Assembly: GCA_021779935.1 (NCBI GenBank)
Contig: JAJXZT010000006.1
Location: 1-64,000, forward strand
Reading direction: 5' to 3'
DNA from: Acidobacteriota bacterium
GTDB taxonomy: Bacteria > Acidobacteriota > Terriglobia > Terriglobales > Acidobacteriaceae
Length of the DNA: 64,000 bases
Shown here: positions 33,596-42,079 of the stretch, in pieces
Numbering within the stretch: the first letter of the stretch is position 1
How the letters are laid out: each line of letters starts with the position of its first letter
Notes under the pieces: generated by a model
Databases searched by the model: none
The model's input: only the letters and a program-made list of their open reading frames with translations
What the model was told of the DNA's origin: nothing
Position numbers and translations under genes: made by a program

Positions 33596-34375
33596 TTACA
33601 GAAGGCGCTCCGGGGCCCAGATCAAAACCTTCAACATGCGGGAAAAGTGAGCCATGGGTTCGTCGGGCAGCGTGAGGCCGAGCGGTTCGACAAGGGTATT
33701 GCGCTCGATATGCACCTCTGCGGGTTGAAGCGGCCACGGTAAATGATGGATTTCGGCGCGATAAAGACGATTGCGATTGAAGGCATAGAGACAGTAACGC
33801 CCGGTGAGGAAATCATCGAGACTGCGCGGACGAGGTTCGAAGACTTCACCCGATGGACGATACGTGCCGACGAATTCAGGCATGCCATTTTTGGCCGCAG
33901 GCCCGTGAATCCGCTTGGAATGGAAGTGAATGCCCTCTTTGGCTTCGAGCTTCATTGATGCATGCCAATACGGCAGACGATAGAAGATGCGCGCTCCCCA
34001 GACCGCCGACAAATTTCCCGCATCCAGACTGAAAAAATAGACGCCCGGCTTGCCGTCGTAGGTGACATACGTGCGGACGTTCAGCTCGGGAAATGTGGAG
34101 ATGGACGGAATCGGCGGAATGCCCGGCGGGCGGGTGTGCGCGATCTGGAATGGAGTGATGGAAAGCCACGCCTGACCGCCATAAAGATCCAAGGTGAGGA
34201 CATCCGGGACGATCTCCCGGAGCACCTGCGGTTCAAAGGCGTAATGGAGGAAGAGGAGGTTATTCCAGGATTGGGTCATCACCCACGGGGCATCGGGAGG
34301 GAGCCAAGGACGATGCGAGACCGCGAAGAGCAGACTATCGGCCGTGATGTAACTTGTGTGGACTTCGGTTTCCAT
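33596..34375 (-). CDS. DUF2071 family protein (YqjF-like)
   Basis: 259 residues. Typical DUF2071 features are PWVMTQSWNNLLFLHYAFEPQVLREIVPD, LDLYGGQAWLSITPF, FPELNVRTYVTYDGKPGVYFFSLDAG and RLPYWHAS. The family is widespread and uncharacterised (fold resembles acetoacetate decarboxylase). A GGAGAGGCG stretch precedes the ATG on the minus strand. It lies 108 bp upstream of hemE on the same strand in transcription terms, so co-transcription with the haem operon is possible but not shown. Confidence 0.9.
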   Translation of the reverse strand: METEVHTSYITADSLLFAVSHRPWLPPDAPWVMTQSWNNLLFLHYAFEPQVLREIVPDVLTLDLYGGQAWLSITPFQIAHTRPPGIPPIPSISTFPELNVRTYVTYDGKPGVYFFSLDAGNLSAVWGARIFYRLPYWHASMKLEAKEGIHFHSKRIHGPAAKNGMPEFVGTYRPSGEVFEPRPRSLDDFLTGRYCLYAFNRNRLYRAEIHHLPWPLQPAEVHIERNTLVEPLGLTLPDEPMAHFSRMLKVLIWAPERLL

Positions 34376-34441
34376 GACGCCTCTCCAGCACGCGACGGGA
34401 AACGTTACGGATTGGAAGTGGCCTTGCAGTTCCGCTGTAGG

Positions 34442-35260
34442 CTAGTTGGCTGCCGCGCGGGTCTGGAGTGCATCAGCAGCGTTAGTCCCGCCGAACGTCT
34501 TCACTTCATAAGCCTTGTGCAAGATGGTGACGATCGCCCGTCCAATAATGCGGGCTTTTGCGGTTGAACGCAACATGGTCGGGACGGTGAAACCGTCCAC
34601 GTCAGCAAAATCCTGCACGAACTCGACCTTGCGGACGAAGAAGGAAGGCGACTTTGCCAGCGTGCCCTCCATCCGGCACAAGCTACCGGTATAAGCATCG
34701 ACGAAGATCTTGCCTTTGAACAGGCCGGGCTTTTTGTGGCGCGGTTTGACCTGGAAAACATGGGTCAGGCTACCGTTCACCGTCTCCTCGCCCTTGTAGC
34801 TGAACTTGTAATTCTGCTCGGTAAGGGCGGTATCGGAGGGATTCCCCTTGTCGATGTGGTCGACTTCCGACTGGAGCAACCGGATGATTACGTTCGTCTT
34901 GACGAAGCCATCTCCCGTATAACGAATGCTGCGATAGGAGAGGGACCGTGGGTCGGCCGTATAAGTGCGCAGGAGCTCGTACTTGCCCTTCTGCCTGGTA
35001 TCGGGCAGAACAGCCTCGATGATGGTGTGGTCCTGATAACCGGCCAGACTGGCGGCTTGCACGGAGGAACGCTCGGTAAAGACCTTCAGGGCCAATTCCG
35101 GCGCCATGCGGGGGAGCGGCGCGGACACAGGAAGCGAGAGGCCGCTGGAAGGCGGATTTTCCGTCACAAGACTGAGCACGGGCGCACCAATAGTCTGGGC
35201 GCAGGTGATCCCCGCCATCGCAACAGAAATCAAAAATAAGATTGCAGCACGTCGAAACAT
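34442..35260 (-). CDS. Secreted protein with LolA-like (outer-membrane lipoprotein-sorting) features
   Basis: 272 residues with a signal peptide (MFRRAAILFLISVAMAGITCAQ). The mature part has alternating beta-strand patterns (KYELLRTYTADPRSLSYRSIRYTGDGF, then FKGKIFVDAYTGSLCRMEGTLAKSP, FVRKVEFVQDFADVDGFTVPT) like the LolA/LolB or outer-membrane lipoprotein-sorting superfamily in Acidobacteriota. The exact role is unknown. It lies 66 bp upstream of the DUF2071 gene in the same direction. Confidence 0.6.
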   Translation of the reverse strand: MFRRAAILFLISVAMAGITCAQTIGAPVLSLVTENPPSSGLSLPVSAPLPRMAPELALKVFTERSSVQAASLAGYQDHTIIEAVLPDTRQKGKYELLRTYTADPRSLSYRSIRYTGDGFVKTNVIIRLLQSEVDHIDKGNPSDTALTEQNYKFSYKGEETVNGSLTHVFQVKPRHKKPGLFKGKIFVDAYTGSLCRMEGTLAKSPSFFVRKVEFVQDFADVDGFTVPTMLRSTAKARIIGRAIVTILHKAYEVKTFGGTNAADALQTRAAAN

Positions 35261-35512
35261 GAAACTAATAGACTTACACAGTAAATTTAGAATGAAAGAG
35301 TAAGTGTGTGCTTACCACAGTCTTTACTACTTTAACTGATTCGTAGCGGTTCTGGAAAGTCGCACTCATACCAACGGTAACCATGACCCCTTTGGGGAAC
35401 CGGCACTTTCCGCGAGCCATGGGGCGCTGCCGGGGGGGGTGGAAATTCCCAGAGTTTCCATGGCGGACCCTGTTTAGTGATCACTCACTTTCCGGCTGGG
35501 GCATGACCGGGG

Positions 35513-35518
35513 TAGGAT
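35513..35518 (+). promoter_or_regulatory. Possible -10 box of thyX
   Basis: TAGGAT six bases before the ATG at 35525. The AGGA inside it could alternatively serve as a ribosome-binding site, so the leaderless reading is ambiguous here. Confidence 0.35.
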
Positions 35519-35524
35519 GCACGC

Positions 35525-37141
35525 ATGCCTGCATCGCAAGTCCAGCCCGACTCGACCCAAATCAAACCCGAACCCCTGCCGGAGGTGTACTGCGTCCACG
35601 GCGTCGACCCTGAAGTTCAGGCGTACGCCATGGCCAAGTATTCGCGGTCGGCACTGTCCATGAAGGAGTCCCTGGCCGAACTGAATGAGCAGAAGGCGGA
35701 GAAATTTCTCAACACCTTCTACTTTCAATACGGACACCGCTCGATCGCCGACCTGGCACATATTGCGATGGCGATCGAACGGCTTTCGTTGCTAGCCGCC
35801 ACCATCGTTGTGGATGAGCAACGCTGGGACGGACAGGAACGATCGACCCGCTACCAGGACTTCAAGAAAAGCAGCTACTACACGCCGAGCTTCGGCGGAG
35901 ATGCCGAACTTGTCCGCCAGTATCGTGAGTCGATAGAGTTCCTGTTCTCCGAGTACCGCGAGTTTTCCGAGCTGATGTTTCAGCACCTTGTCTCGATCAC
36001 TCCGCGACCGGACGAGATGAAGCAGGATGCTTATGAACGCACGCTGCGGGCCCGGGCCTTCGACATTTCGCGCTACATCCTGCCGCTGGCGACCAATACG
36101 TCGCTCGGGCAGATTGTGAACTCCCGCACGCTGGAGACACAGGTTTCGCGGCTGCTTTCGCATACGCATCACGAGGTTCGGCAGCTTGGTCAACTGATGA
36201 AGGATGCGGCGCGCGGGGCGGCCTTCAACGCGAATCACGCGGCCTATCGCAACCTGGTCGAGGCTATACGGTCCAAGGACGAGACCCTGGGCGCACTGGC
36301 CGAACGACAACTTCTGCGCGAGGTGCACGTTTCTCCAACCCTGGTGAAATACGCCGAACCAAGCGCGTATGAAATGGAAACGCGACGAGCACTATGGCAG
36401 GCGGCCGCCGAAGCGATGAAGGGCGAGCACATCGCCACGGCTCCAGAAGTGGACCTGCTGGACGACGAACCTCTGGAGATTGAACTGGCCACGACCCTGC
36501 TCTACGAACACTCTCACTATCCTTACCGGCAGTTGCGGGAGTGCGTGAAGGCCATGGGCGAAACGCGGCGAGAGGAAATTATCGATCTCGGACTTCGACA
36601 TCGCGGGAAGCATGACGAGATGCTGCGTGCGTATTGCTCAGGCCAGAAGTTTCGGTTCGACATTCTTATGGATATCGGCGGCTATCGCGACCTGCATCGC
36701 CACCGCCGCTGCGTGCAGATTCACCAGACGTACACGGGCGCACACGGGTATGACATGCCGGCGGAGATAAGGGATTGCGGGCTGGCCGGACGCTATAGCG
36801 CGCTGATGGAAAGCGCACGCAGGAGCGCCGCGCAGATTACGGCGGAACTTCAACCGTCATTGCCAGCGGACAGCACGGACCGCGTACTCCCCGGACCGGG
36901 ACATACAGCGCCGAGCCTGCAATACCTGTTGCCGCTGGCATTCCGCAAACGGACGCTGTTCAAGATGGACTTTGCCGAGGTGGTGTACATCACGGAATTG
37001 CGTACGGGAGTCGCGGGACACTTCAGCTATCGGAACATTGCCTGGAAAATGTATGAGGCGGTCGCCGAACGCTACCCTTCGCTGGCGAAATATTTCCGCG
37101 TAACCGATGCGCGCGAACCGGTCGACCTGTTGAAGAGGTAA
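35525..37141 (+). CDS. thyX: FAD-dependent thymidylate synthase, double-length form
   Basis: 538 residues, about twice the size of ordinary ThyX (220-260). ThyX makes dTMP from dUMP with methylene-tetrahydrofolate and FAD. The N-terminal half contains FYFQYGHRSIADLAHIAMAIERLS and the signature remnant DEQRWDGQERSTRY (residues 97-110), keeping S-T-R-Y but not the RHR tripeptide. The C-terminal half contains GGYRDLHRHRRCVQIHQTY with R392-H393-R394. The canonical ThyX signature is RHRxxSxxxxSxRY, so its two ends are separated onto the two repeated domains. It is followed immediately (2 bp) by a TPR gene. The long ThyX form is recalled from Acidobacteriota relatives. Confidence 0.88.
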   Translation: MPASQVQPDSTQIKPEPLPEVYCVHGVDPEVQAYAMAKYSRSALSMKESLAELNEQKAEKFLNTFYFQYGHRSIADLAHIAMAIERLSLLAATIVVDEQRWDGQERSTRYQDFKKSSYYTPSFGGDAELVRQYRESIEFLFSEYREFSELMFQHLVSITPRPDEMKQDAYERTLRARAFDISRYILPLATNTSLGQIVNSRTLETQVSRLLSHTHHEVRQLGQLMKDAARGAAFNANHAAYRNLVEAIRSKDETLGALAERQLLREVHVSPTLVKYAEPSAYEMETRRALWQAAAEAMKGEHIATAPEVDLLDDEPLEIELATTLLYEHSHYPYRQLRECVKAMGETRREEIIDLGLRHRGKHDEMLRAYCSGQKFRFDILMDIGGYRDLHRHRRCVQIHQTYTGAHGYDMPAEIRDCGLAGRYSALMESARRSAAQITAELQPSLPADSTDRVLPGPGHTAPSLQYLLPLAFRKRTLFKMDFAEVVYITELRTGVAGHFSYRNIAWKMYEAVAERYPSLAKYFRVTDAREPVDLLKR

Positions 37142-37143
37142 GT

Positions 37144-37755
37144 ATGCGCACTTTTATCCGGTCATGTTGTGCCGTGCTGCTGCTGTTTGGAACGCTTGCC
37201 GCGCTGGGCCAGACCAAAGAGGCTCGCGACAAGTACAACAAGGCACTGAAGGAGCTTGATCGCCGAAATTTTCCGAAGGCAGAAGAGTTGCTGAAGAAGG
37301 CCACGGCAGCGTCTTCTGACTGGGCTGCGGCGCAGATGCTGCTGGGCGATGTGCTGTTCGGGGAGAAGAAATACGCGGCTGCGGCGGAAGCTTACGGGCA
37401 GGCCCATAGGGCCGATGACGCAAAGAAACAGCTTTCCGCGGACGACCGGCGGAACACGCTGGATCAGGAAGGCGTGTCGTTGGCTATCGACCGCAAATAT
37501 GACAAGGCGCTCGCCGTCTACCTGCAGGCGGTAAAGGAAGACCCGGAGTATCCGCTGTACGAATATAACTATGCCTGCGTCTACTCGGAGATGGGCGATC
37601 TGGATTCAGCACTGGTCCACCTGAAAAAAGCATGGGCGCTTCGGGCGAATATGCCGCGAGGCCAAGCGTTTCCTGATCCGCGACAAGACAGCTCGTTCAA
37701 GCGCTGGCTCAACGATCCGCGCTTCCAGGAAGCAGTCGCGCATATGGTGATTTGA
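37144..37755 (+). CDS. Secreted TPR-repeat protein
   Basis: 203 residues with a signal peptide (MRTFIRSCCAVLLLFGTLAALGQ). TPR-like helical pairs: YNKALKELDRRNFPKAEELLKKATAAS, AAAEAYGQAHRADDAKK, AVYLQAVKEDPEYPLYEYNYACVYSEMGDLDSALVHLKKAW. It probably forms a periplasmic scaffold. It starts two bases after the thyX stop, GAGG being within the thyX end, so it is very likely co-transcribed with thyX; a functional link between the two is not evident. Confidence 0.8.
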   Translation: MRTFIRSCCAVLLLFGTLAALGQTKEARDKYNKALKELDRRNFPKAEELLKKATAASSDWAAAQMLLGDVLFGEKKYAAAAEAYGQAHRADDAKKQLSADDRRNTLDQEGVSLAIDRKYDKALAVYLQAVKEDPEYPLYEYNYACVYSEMGDLDSALVHLKKAWALRANMPRGQAFPDPRQDSSFKRWLNDPRFQEAVAHMVI

Positions 37756-37773
37756 GCAGGCGACGCCCCCAAC

Positions 37774-38070
37774 CTAGGGGATATTTTTCCGGTCCTTCGG
37801 CAGACGAATCTTGATTGTTCCGGGGACCGTATGACCTTTGCCTCCGCCCTTGCCAATTTCAATGCGGCCTGTTTCGTCGGGATCATCCGGTCCGACGTAG
37901 ATCAGCTTGTCCGGCAATCCACGAGCCGGTTTTTCCGGGATCACCTTGCCGGTGAGTTCCTTTTCCAACGCCTTCACCAGCGCTGACTTTTCGGATAGGG
38001 ATGGCTTGGCAAGTTTTGCCGGTTTCACCGGTTCAATGGATATCTTTATGTTCAGATCACGAGGTTTCAT
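37774..38070 (-). CDS. Small hypothetical protein
   Basis: 98 residues from the ATG at 38070, which has GGGAGG five bases upstream; an in-frame ATG eight codons earlier is less likely. The protein is basic and rich in Lys and Pro (ISIEPVKPAKLAKPSLSEKSAL) with a conserved-looking C-terminal LIYVGPDDPDETGRIEIGKGGGKG. No family recognised. Its start overlaps the end of the next gene upstream (38057) by 14 bases, so the two are probably translated together. Confidence 0.55.
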   Translation of the reverse strand: MKPRDLNIKISIEPVKPAKLAKPSLSEKSALVKALEKELTGKVIPEKPARGLPDKLIYVGPDDPDETGRIEIGKGGGKGHTVPGTIKIRLPKDRKNIP

Positions 38071-38596
38071 GTTTGCCTCCCGTCGATGGGACAACTACGA
38101 AAAACGACCATGCCTTGGGACGCAGTGGCCAGGTGGCCTGGCAAACCACGCGCAGATGCAGCCTGTAGGCTGGGCTGGGTGGCAGGTTCTCGATGTATTG
38201 GTCATCGCGAATTGATTCCTCGGGTTCGATCCACTCGTCGCGAAGAAAAATCTCGAGGATGCGCTCGGAGGTCCATTCCCGGTTCTCGCCTGAACCCTGG
38301 AGAGAAAGCACCTCCAAGGCAGTGCCGCGCTGCCTGATGCGGAACTTTGACTTGCCAACATTCTTCAGCTCGACGTGGGCAGCGAGGTTACGCCCTCCAC
38401 TGGCGACGTCAAGCGAGCCGCCGAGATCGGCGCAGAGTTTGGGTTTGAGGGTGCGATGGCGAAGAAACAGGAAGTACGTCCAGACCGCGCCCAGAGCGAG
38501 CGCCGCCATTTGCAGGATCGCTCCGAGATTATCGAGAACGGTCTTGGTTGTTGGGTCCCGCAGCCAGTGAAGGATGTGCGGCAAGACCTGCATCAT
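38057..38596 (-). CDS. Membrane protein of unknown function
   Basis: 179 residues from ATG 38596 (an adjacent ATG at 38593 is equally possible). One hydrophobic helix (LGAILQMAALALGAVWTYFLFL) is followed by a soluble domain with beta-strand character (LKPKLCADLGGSLDVASGGRNLAAHVELKNVGKSKFRIRQRG). The longer frame upstream adds a cysteine-rich peptide and is rejected. TATCTT lies five to eight bases before the two ATGs with no Shine-Dalgarno, as in other leaderless genes here. It is divergent from recA. Confidence 0.55.
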   Translation of the reverse strand: MMQVLPHILHWLRDPTTKTVLDNLGAILQMAALALGAVWTYFLFLRHRTLKPKLCADLGGSLDVASGGRNLAAHVELKNVGKSKFRIRQRGTALEVLSLQGSGENREWTSERILEIFLRDEWIEPEESIRDDQYIENLPPSPAYRLHLRVVCQATWPLRPKAWSFFVVVPSTGGKHETS

Positions 38597-38672
38597 GGCA
38601 GAAGATACACCGGCGGTGGCTGGTCCGCAGCAACAATACGCGGAAATTTGCGCGAGCAATATTCGCTATTTG

Positions 38673-38687
38673 TTCGCCCATGGCGAA
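38673..38687. promoter_or_regulatory. 6-3-6 palindrome in the region upstream of recA
   Basis: TTCGCC-CAT-GGCGAA, between the divergent membrane-protein gene and recA, 166 bp before the recA ATG. A symmetric operator-like site, but similarity to a known LexA box is weak. Confidence 0.35.
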
Positions 38688-38852
38688 TTCCGTGGTATGC
38701 TTACCCTTCAGTTTCACACTTCCGCGTTGAACGCCTTATTTCTGCTGCATTTTGGAGGCGTCTCGCGTATGGTATGCGGCTGGCCCGGAGCGGACTTCCG
38801 CCCGGTTCCTAGTTTATACACGGCCTGAATCACAACGGCCCAAGGAGCATTC

Positions 38853-39938
38853 ATGGCGGACGATCGTTCGCGCGCAATAGATCTGGCGCTCGCGCAGATT
38901 GAAAAGCAGTTTGGCAAAGGCTCCATCATGCGGTTGGGGAACAAGGAAGCGATTGTCCCCATCGCGGTGATTTCCACTGGCGCTATCTCGTTCGACGCGG
39001 CGCTTGGTACGGGTGGCGTACCTCGCGGACGCGTGGTGGAAGTGTTCGGTCCGGAGTCTTCCGGCAAAACGACGATCACGCTTCAGATCATCGCCGAGGC
39101 ACAGAAAGCGGGCGGCATGGCGGCCTTCATCGACGCCGAGCATGCACTCGATCCGGCATACGCCAAGAAACTCGGCGTGGACGTCGATAACCTGCTGGTG
39201 TCGCAGCCGGACTATGGCGAACAGGCGCTGGAGATTGCCGAGGCGCTGGTGCGCTCGGGCGCAATTGACGTCCTGGTGGTCGACTCGGTCGCCGCGCTGG
39301 TGCCGAAGGCGGAACTGGACGGCGAGATGGGCGACAGCCACATGGGTCTGCAGGCGCGATTGATGTCGCAGGCGCTGCGGAAACTGACGGGCATCGTCAG
39401 CAAGTCGCGAACATGCCTCATCTTCATCAACCAGATCCGCGAAAAAATCGGCGTGATGTTTGGCAATCCGGAGACGACGACAGGTGGACGTGCGCTGAAG
39501 TTCTATTCCTCCGTGCGTATCGACATCCGGCGCATCGCCGCCATCAAGGACGGCGACGCCGTCGTGGGATCGCGCACGAAGGTGAAGGTGGTGAAGAACA
39601 AAACCGCCGCTCCCTTCCGCGAAGCCGAGTTCGACATCATGTATGGCGAAGGGATTTCGAAGGAAGGCGACATGCTGGATATCGCCGTGGAAAACAACAT
39701 CGTGGAGAAGTCCGGCGCGTGGTACAGCTTCAAGGGCGAACGAATCGGACAGGGCCGCGAGAACGCCAAGCAGTTCCTGAAAGAAAACAAGGACATGGCG
39801 GCCAAGATGGAGGCCGAGGTGCGGAAGGCAGTTGGGCTCCCCAACGGCGCTACGCCGACAGTCCCTGACCCGGTGCCAGCGTCACCGAAGGAAGTACAGG
39901 CAGCAAAAGCGGCCGTGCCGGCAGGTTCCAAAAAGTAA
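38853..39938 (+). CDS. recA: Recombinase RecA
   Basis: 361 residues, typical. RecA forms filaments on single-stranded DNA, promotes homologous strand exchange and LexA cleavage. The Walker [10 protein letters not shown] is near residue 70, Walker B-type LVVDSVAAL near 144, and the C-terminal acidic/proline tail ends with [17 protein letters not shown]. The start is preceded by AAGGAG eight bases upstream. A strong terminator follows at 39965. Whether it is SOS-controlled is not shown by a recognised LexA box. Confidence 0.98.
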   Translation: MADDRSRAIDLALAQIEKQFGKGSIMRLGNKEAIVPIAVISTGAISFDAALGTGGVPRGRVVEVFGPESSGKTTITLQIIAEAQKAGGMAAFIDAEHALDPAYAKKLGVDVDNLLVSQPDYGEQALEIAEALVRSGAIDVLVVDSVAALVPKAELDGEMGDSHMGLQARLMSQALRKLTGIVSKSRTCLIFINQIREKIGVMFGNPETTTGGRALKFYSSVRIDIRRIAAIKDGDAVVGSRTKVKVVKNKTAAPFREAEFDIMYGEGISKEGDMLDIAVENNIVEKSGAWYSFKGERIGQGRENAKQFLKENKDMAAKMEAEVRKAVGLPNGATPTVPDPVPASPKEVQAAKAAVPAGSKK

Positions 39939-39964
39939 CAGGTTTTTCTCCCTCAATGCAGCTT

Positions 39965-39985
39965 CGGGGCGCTCAAGGCGCCCCG
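39965..39985 (+). terminator. Terminator of recA
   Basis: CGGGGCGC, loop TCAAG, GCGCCCCG, then TTGTTGTTTCT, about 25 bp after the recA stop. Confidence 0.8.
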
Positions 39986-40014
39986 TTGTTGTTTCTATCG
40001 ACCTGCCAAAGTAT

Positions 40015-40368
40015 CTATGCCGCACAAGCGCAGTGAGCCGTAAGCGCACACCGCTCGGATTCATGCAGGGTAAGAATGTTAGTAAGGTGAGTAAGTTCCA
40101 ACAGCTTACGAACCGGTTCCGCGACGCAACAGAGCGCCAGGGACTTGTGTTGTGACCACGCCAGCGAAGCGCAGGCGGCGATTGCGCCCAGCCCGGCGCA
40201 GTCCAATCGTTGCAATTCTTGCAGGTTGACCACGACGCGACGGTACGTCCTGAACAAGGTCGTTACCGTTTGCTTGAGCGCGTCGGCCCCCGAACCTGCC
40301 AGCATTTCTCCGTGGCAGCGGATTACCGCAGCCCTGTCCGAGGTGCGCACTTGCAGCGTAAAACTCAC
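40015..40368 (-). CDS. STAS domain protein (anti-anti-sigma factor-like) lacking the phosphorylatable serine
   Basis: 117 residues, a single STAS domain of the SpoIIAA/RsbV fold: LQVRTSDRAAVIRCHGEMLAG... VVVNLQELQRLDCAGLGAI. In canonical members the motif is D-S-(S/A)-G-L-G, and the Ser is phosphorylated by the cognate anti-sigma kinase. Here it is D56-C57-A58-G59, so Ser is replaced by Cys. It may act as a constitutive partner or be regulated differently. The GTG start has a strong AAGGAGGT four bases upstream. It reads toward recA. Confidence 0.8.
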   Translation of the reverse strand: MSFTLQVRTSDRAAVIRCHGEMLAGSGADALKQTVTTLFRTYRRVVVNLQELQRLDCAGLGAIAACASLAWSQHKSLALCCVAEPVRKLLELTHLTNILTLHESERCALTAHCACAA

Positions 40369-40566
40369 GGGTACCTCCTTGGAATTCGTTCCTGATCGTT
40401 AGGTATGTATGGTTCCATCCCGGTTGGAATCTTCTTAAAGCCTACCGGAGCAGTATTACGTTCCTATGAATCAGACGTGAAACGTGCTAAATAGTTTCGC
40501 AACAAATTTGGTGCGCACCTTGGTGTGCCGCTTGGATAGAATGAGCGCGGTTTCGTGAGGAGATCC

Positions 40567-41967
40567 ATGAAGAGTCTTCGCCGTGTGTTCGCACTCGCCC
40601 TTTTGCTTTCTTTCTCGTTGGTATCTTTTGCACAGCAGCCACCCCTGGCAAATCGCGACTGGTCGAAAGATCACGCGCGACACGTCGTTGAATGGGCGCG
40701 GGATGGAGTGATCTACGAGATATGGGAGCGTGCATTTTCTCCCGCCGGCAACTTCAACGGAATTACCGCACGGCTTGATGAGCTGAAGAAGACCGGCGTG
40801 AATATCCTGTGGCTGATGCCGGTGAACCCAATCGGCATCAAAGACCACAAGGGAAGTATCGGCTCGCCGTATGCGGTGCGGAATTACTACGGCATCAATC
40901 CGGCATATGGGACGAAGGCCGACTTGCAGCGCCTGGTCAACGAGGCTCACAAGCGCGGCATGAAAGTGATTCTGGATGTCGTGTTGAACCACACGTCGTG
41001 GGACAACAAGCTGATCACCGAGCACCCGGATTTCTACCGTCACAATGCCGCCGGGAAAATCATCTATCCCGAGGACTGGACGGACGTCGCATGGCTCGAT
41101 TACTCCAACCCGAAGCTGCGCCGCTACATCATCAGGATGCTGAAGTACTGGCTCACGACATATCACGTCGACGGCTTCCGCTGCGACGTGGCGCACTTTA
41201 TTCCAACTGACTTCTGGGATGAGGCGCGGGCAGAGCTACAGAAAGTCGATCCGAACATCTTTCTGCTGGCCGAAGGACACAGGCCGGATGAGATGGTGAA
41301 GGCCTTCGACTCCGACTACTCGTGGCCGCTGCTGACGGCGATGAATGACGTCTTTGAGGCACGCAAGCCGGCGACAGAAATCGCAAAGACGTGGCAGGAA
41401 GAGCACGACACTTTCCCGCAGGGCACTCTACACATGCGAATGAGCGACGACCACGACGAGACGCGCGCAATCGTGCGCTACGGCGAGCAGGGTGCACTGG
41501 CAGCACAGGCACTGGTGTTTACGCTCGACGGAATTCCATTGGTCTATAACGGAATGGAAGTCGGTGATTCAGCAGAGTCGGGCGCTCCGGCACTGTTTGA
41601 GAAGGTCCCGATCATATGGGGCATCGCCGCACGCAGGCCTGAGTTCCCACCCTTCTATCAGAAGATGATCGCGCTGCGGAAATCGAATCCGGCAATTCTT
41701 CAGGGAGATGTGGAATGGTTGAAGAACAGCGCGGCAGATACGGTCATCACTTTCCTGCGGAAAACCGCGGGAGAGGAAGTGCTGGTGGCGATCAATACGA
41801 GCAGCAGTTCGCGGCACTTCACGATTTCCGGAGTGACGCCGGATGGATGGTCGGAGATCACGCCGAAGTACCTGGAGCATCCGCCGGAATACCCGGCGAT
41901 GTCCGGGACGACGGTTGATCTGCAGCCGTGGGGCTTCCGGATCTTTCGCCGAGGCGCGGTGAACTGA
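40567..41967 (+). CDS. Secreted alpha-amylase family glycoside hydrolase (GH13)
   Basis: 466 residues. The signal peptide (MKSLRRVFALALLLSFSLVSFA) starts at ATG 40567, which follows AGGAGATCC; a GTG four codons upstream includes the ribosome-binding site and is unlikely. The catalytic GH13 (beta/alpha)8 regions are in order DVVLNH (region I), GFRCDVAH (region II, nucleophile Asp), LLAEGH (region III, acid/base Glu) and MSDDHDE (region IV, Asp). The region IV ending HDE is slightly unusual compared with the common NHD. The C-terminal beta domain is present. It probably acts on alpha-glucans or maltooligosaccharides in the periplasm; specificity is not read. Bounded by a terminator. Confidence 0.9.
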   Translation: MKSLRRVFALALLLSFSLVSFAQQPPLANRDWSKDHARHVVEWARDGVIYEIWERAFSPAGNFNGITARLDELKKTGVNILWLMPVNPIGIKDHKGSIGSPYAVRNYYGINPAYGTKADLQRLVNEAHKRGMKVILDVVLNHTSWDNKLITEHPDFYRHNAAGKIIYPEDWTDVAWLDYSNPKLRRYIIRMLKYWLTTYHVDGFRCDVAHFIPTDFWDEARAELQKVDPNIFLLAEGHRPDEMVKAFDSDYSWPLLTAMNDVFEARKPATEIAKTWQEEHDTFPQGTLHMRMSDDHDETRAIVRYGEQGALAAQALVFTLDGIPLVYNGMEVGDSAESGAPALFEKVPIIWGIAARRPEFPPFYQKMIALRKSNPAILQGDVEWLKNSAADTVITFLRKTAGEEVLVAINTSSSSRHFTISGVTPDGWSEITPKYLEHPPEYPAMSGTTVDLQPWGFRIFRRGAVN

Positions 41968-41988
41968 ATTTACTTTTTGTTCGGAGGA

Positions 41989-42009
41989 CCCCGGCCAACA
42001 GTGCCGGGG
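41989..42009 (+). terminator. Terminator of the GH13 gene
   Basis: CCCCGGC, loop CAACAGT, GCCGGGG, then CTTTCTGTTT. Confidence 0.75.
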
Positions 42010-42029
42010 CTTTCTGTTTCTACGGGAAG

Positions 42030-42055
42030 AAAAAAGGAGGGCCGGGCGGCCCTCC
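42030..42055 (-). terminator. Terminator of the TonB-dependent receptor gene
   Basis: On the minus strand GGAGGGCC, loop GCCC, GGCCCTCC (42055-42036), then six T residues. Convergent with the GH13 terminator. Confidence 0.85.
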
Positions 42056-42079
42056 CTAAAGCAACCGATGTTCTGGTTG

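Noticed and set aside
35261-35524. Riboswitch in front of thyX
   Set aside because: The region has an 8-G run and some short repeats, but no element matching a known folate, SAM or cobalamin riboswitch could be seen.
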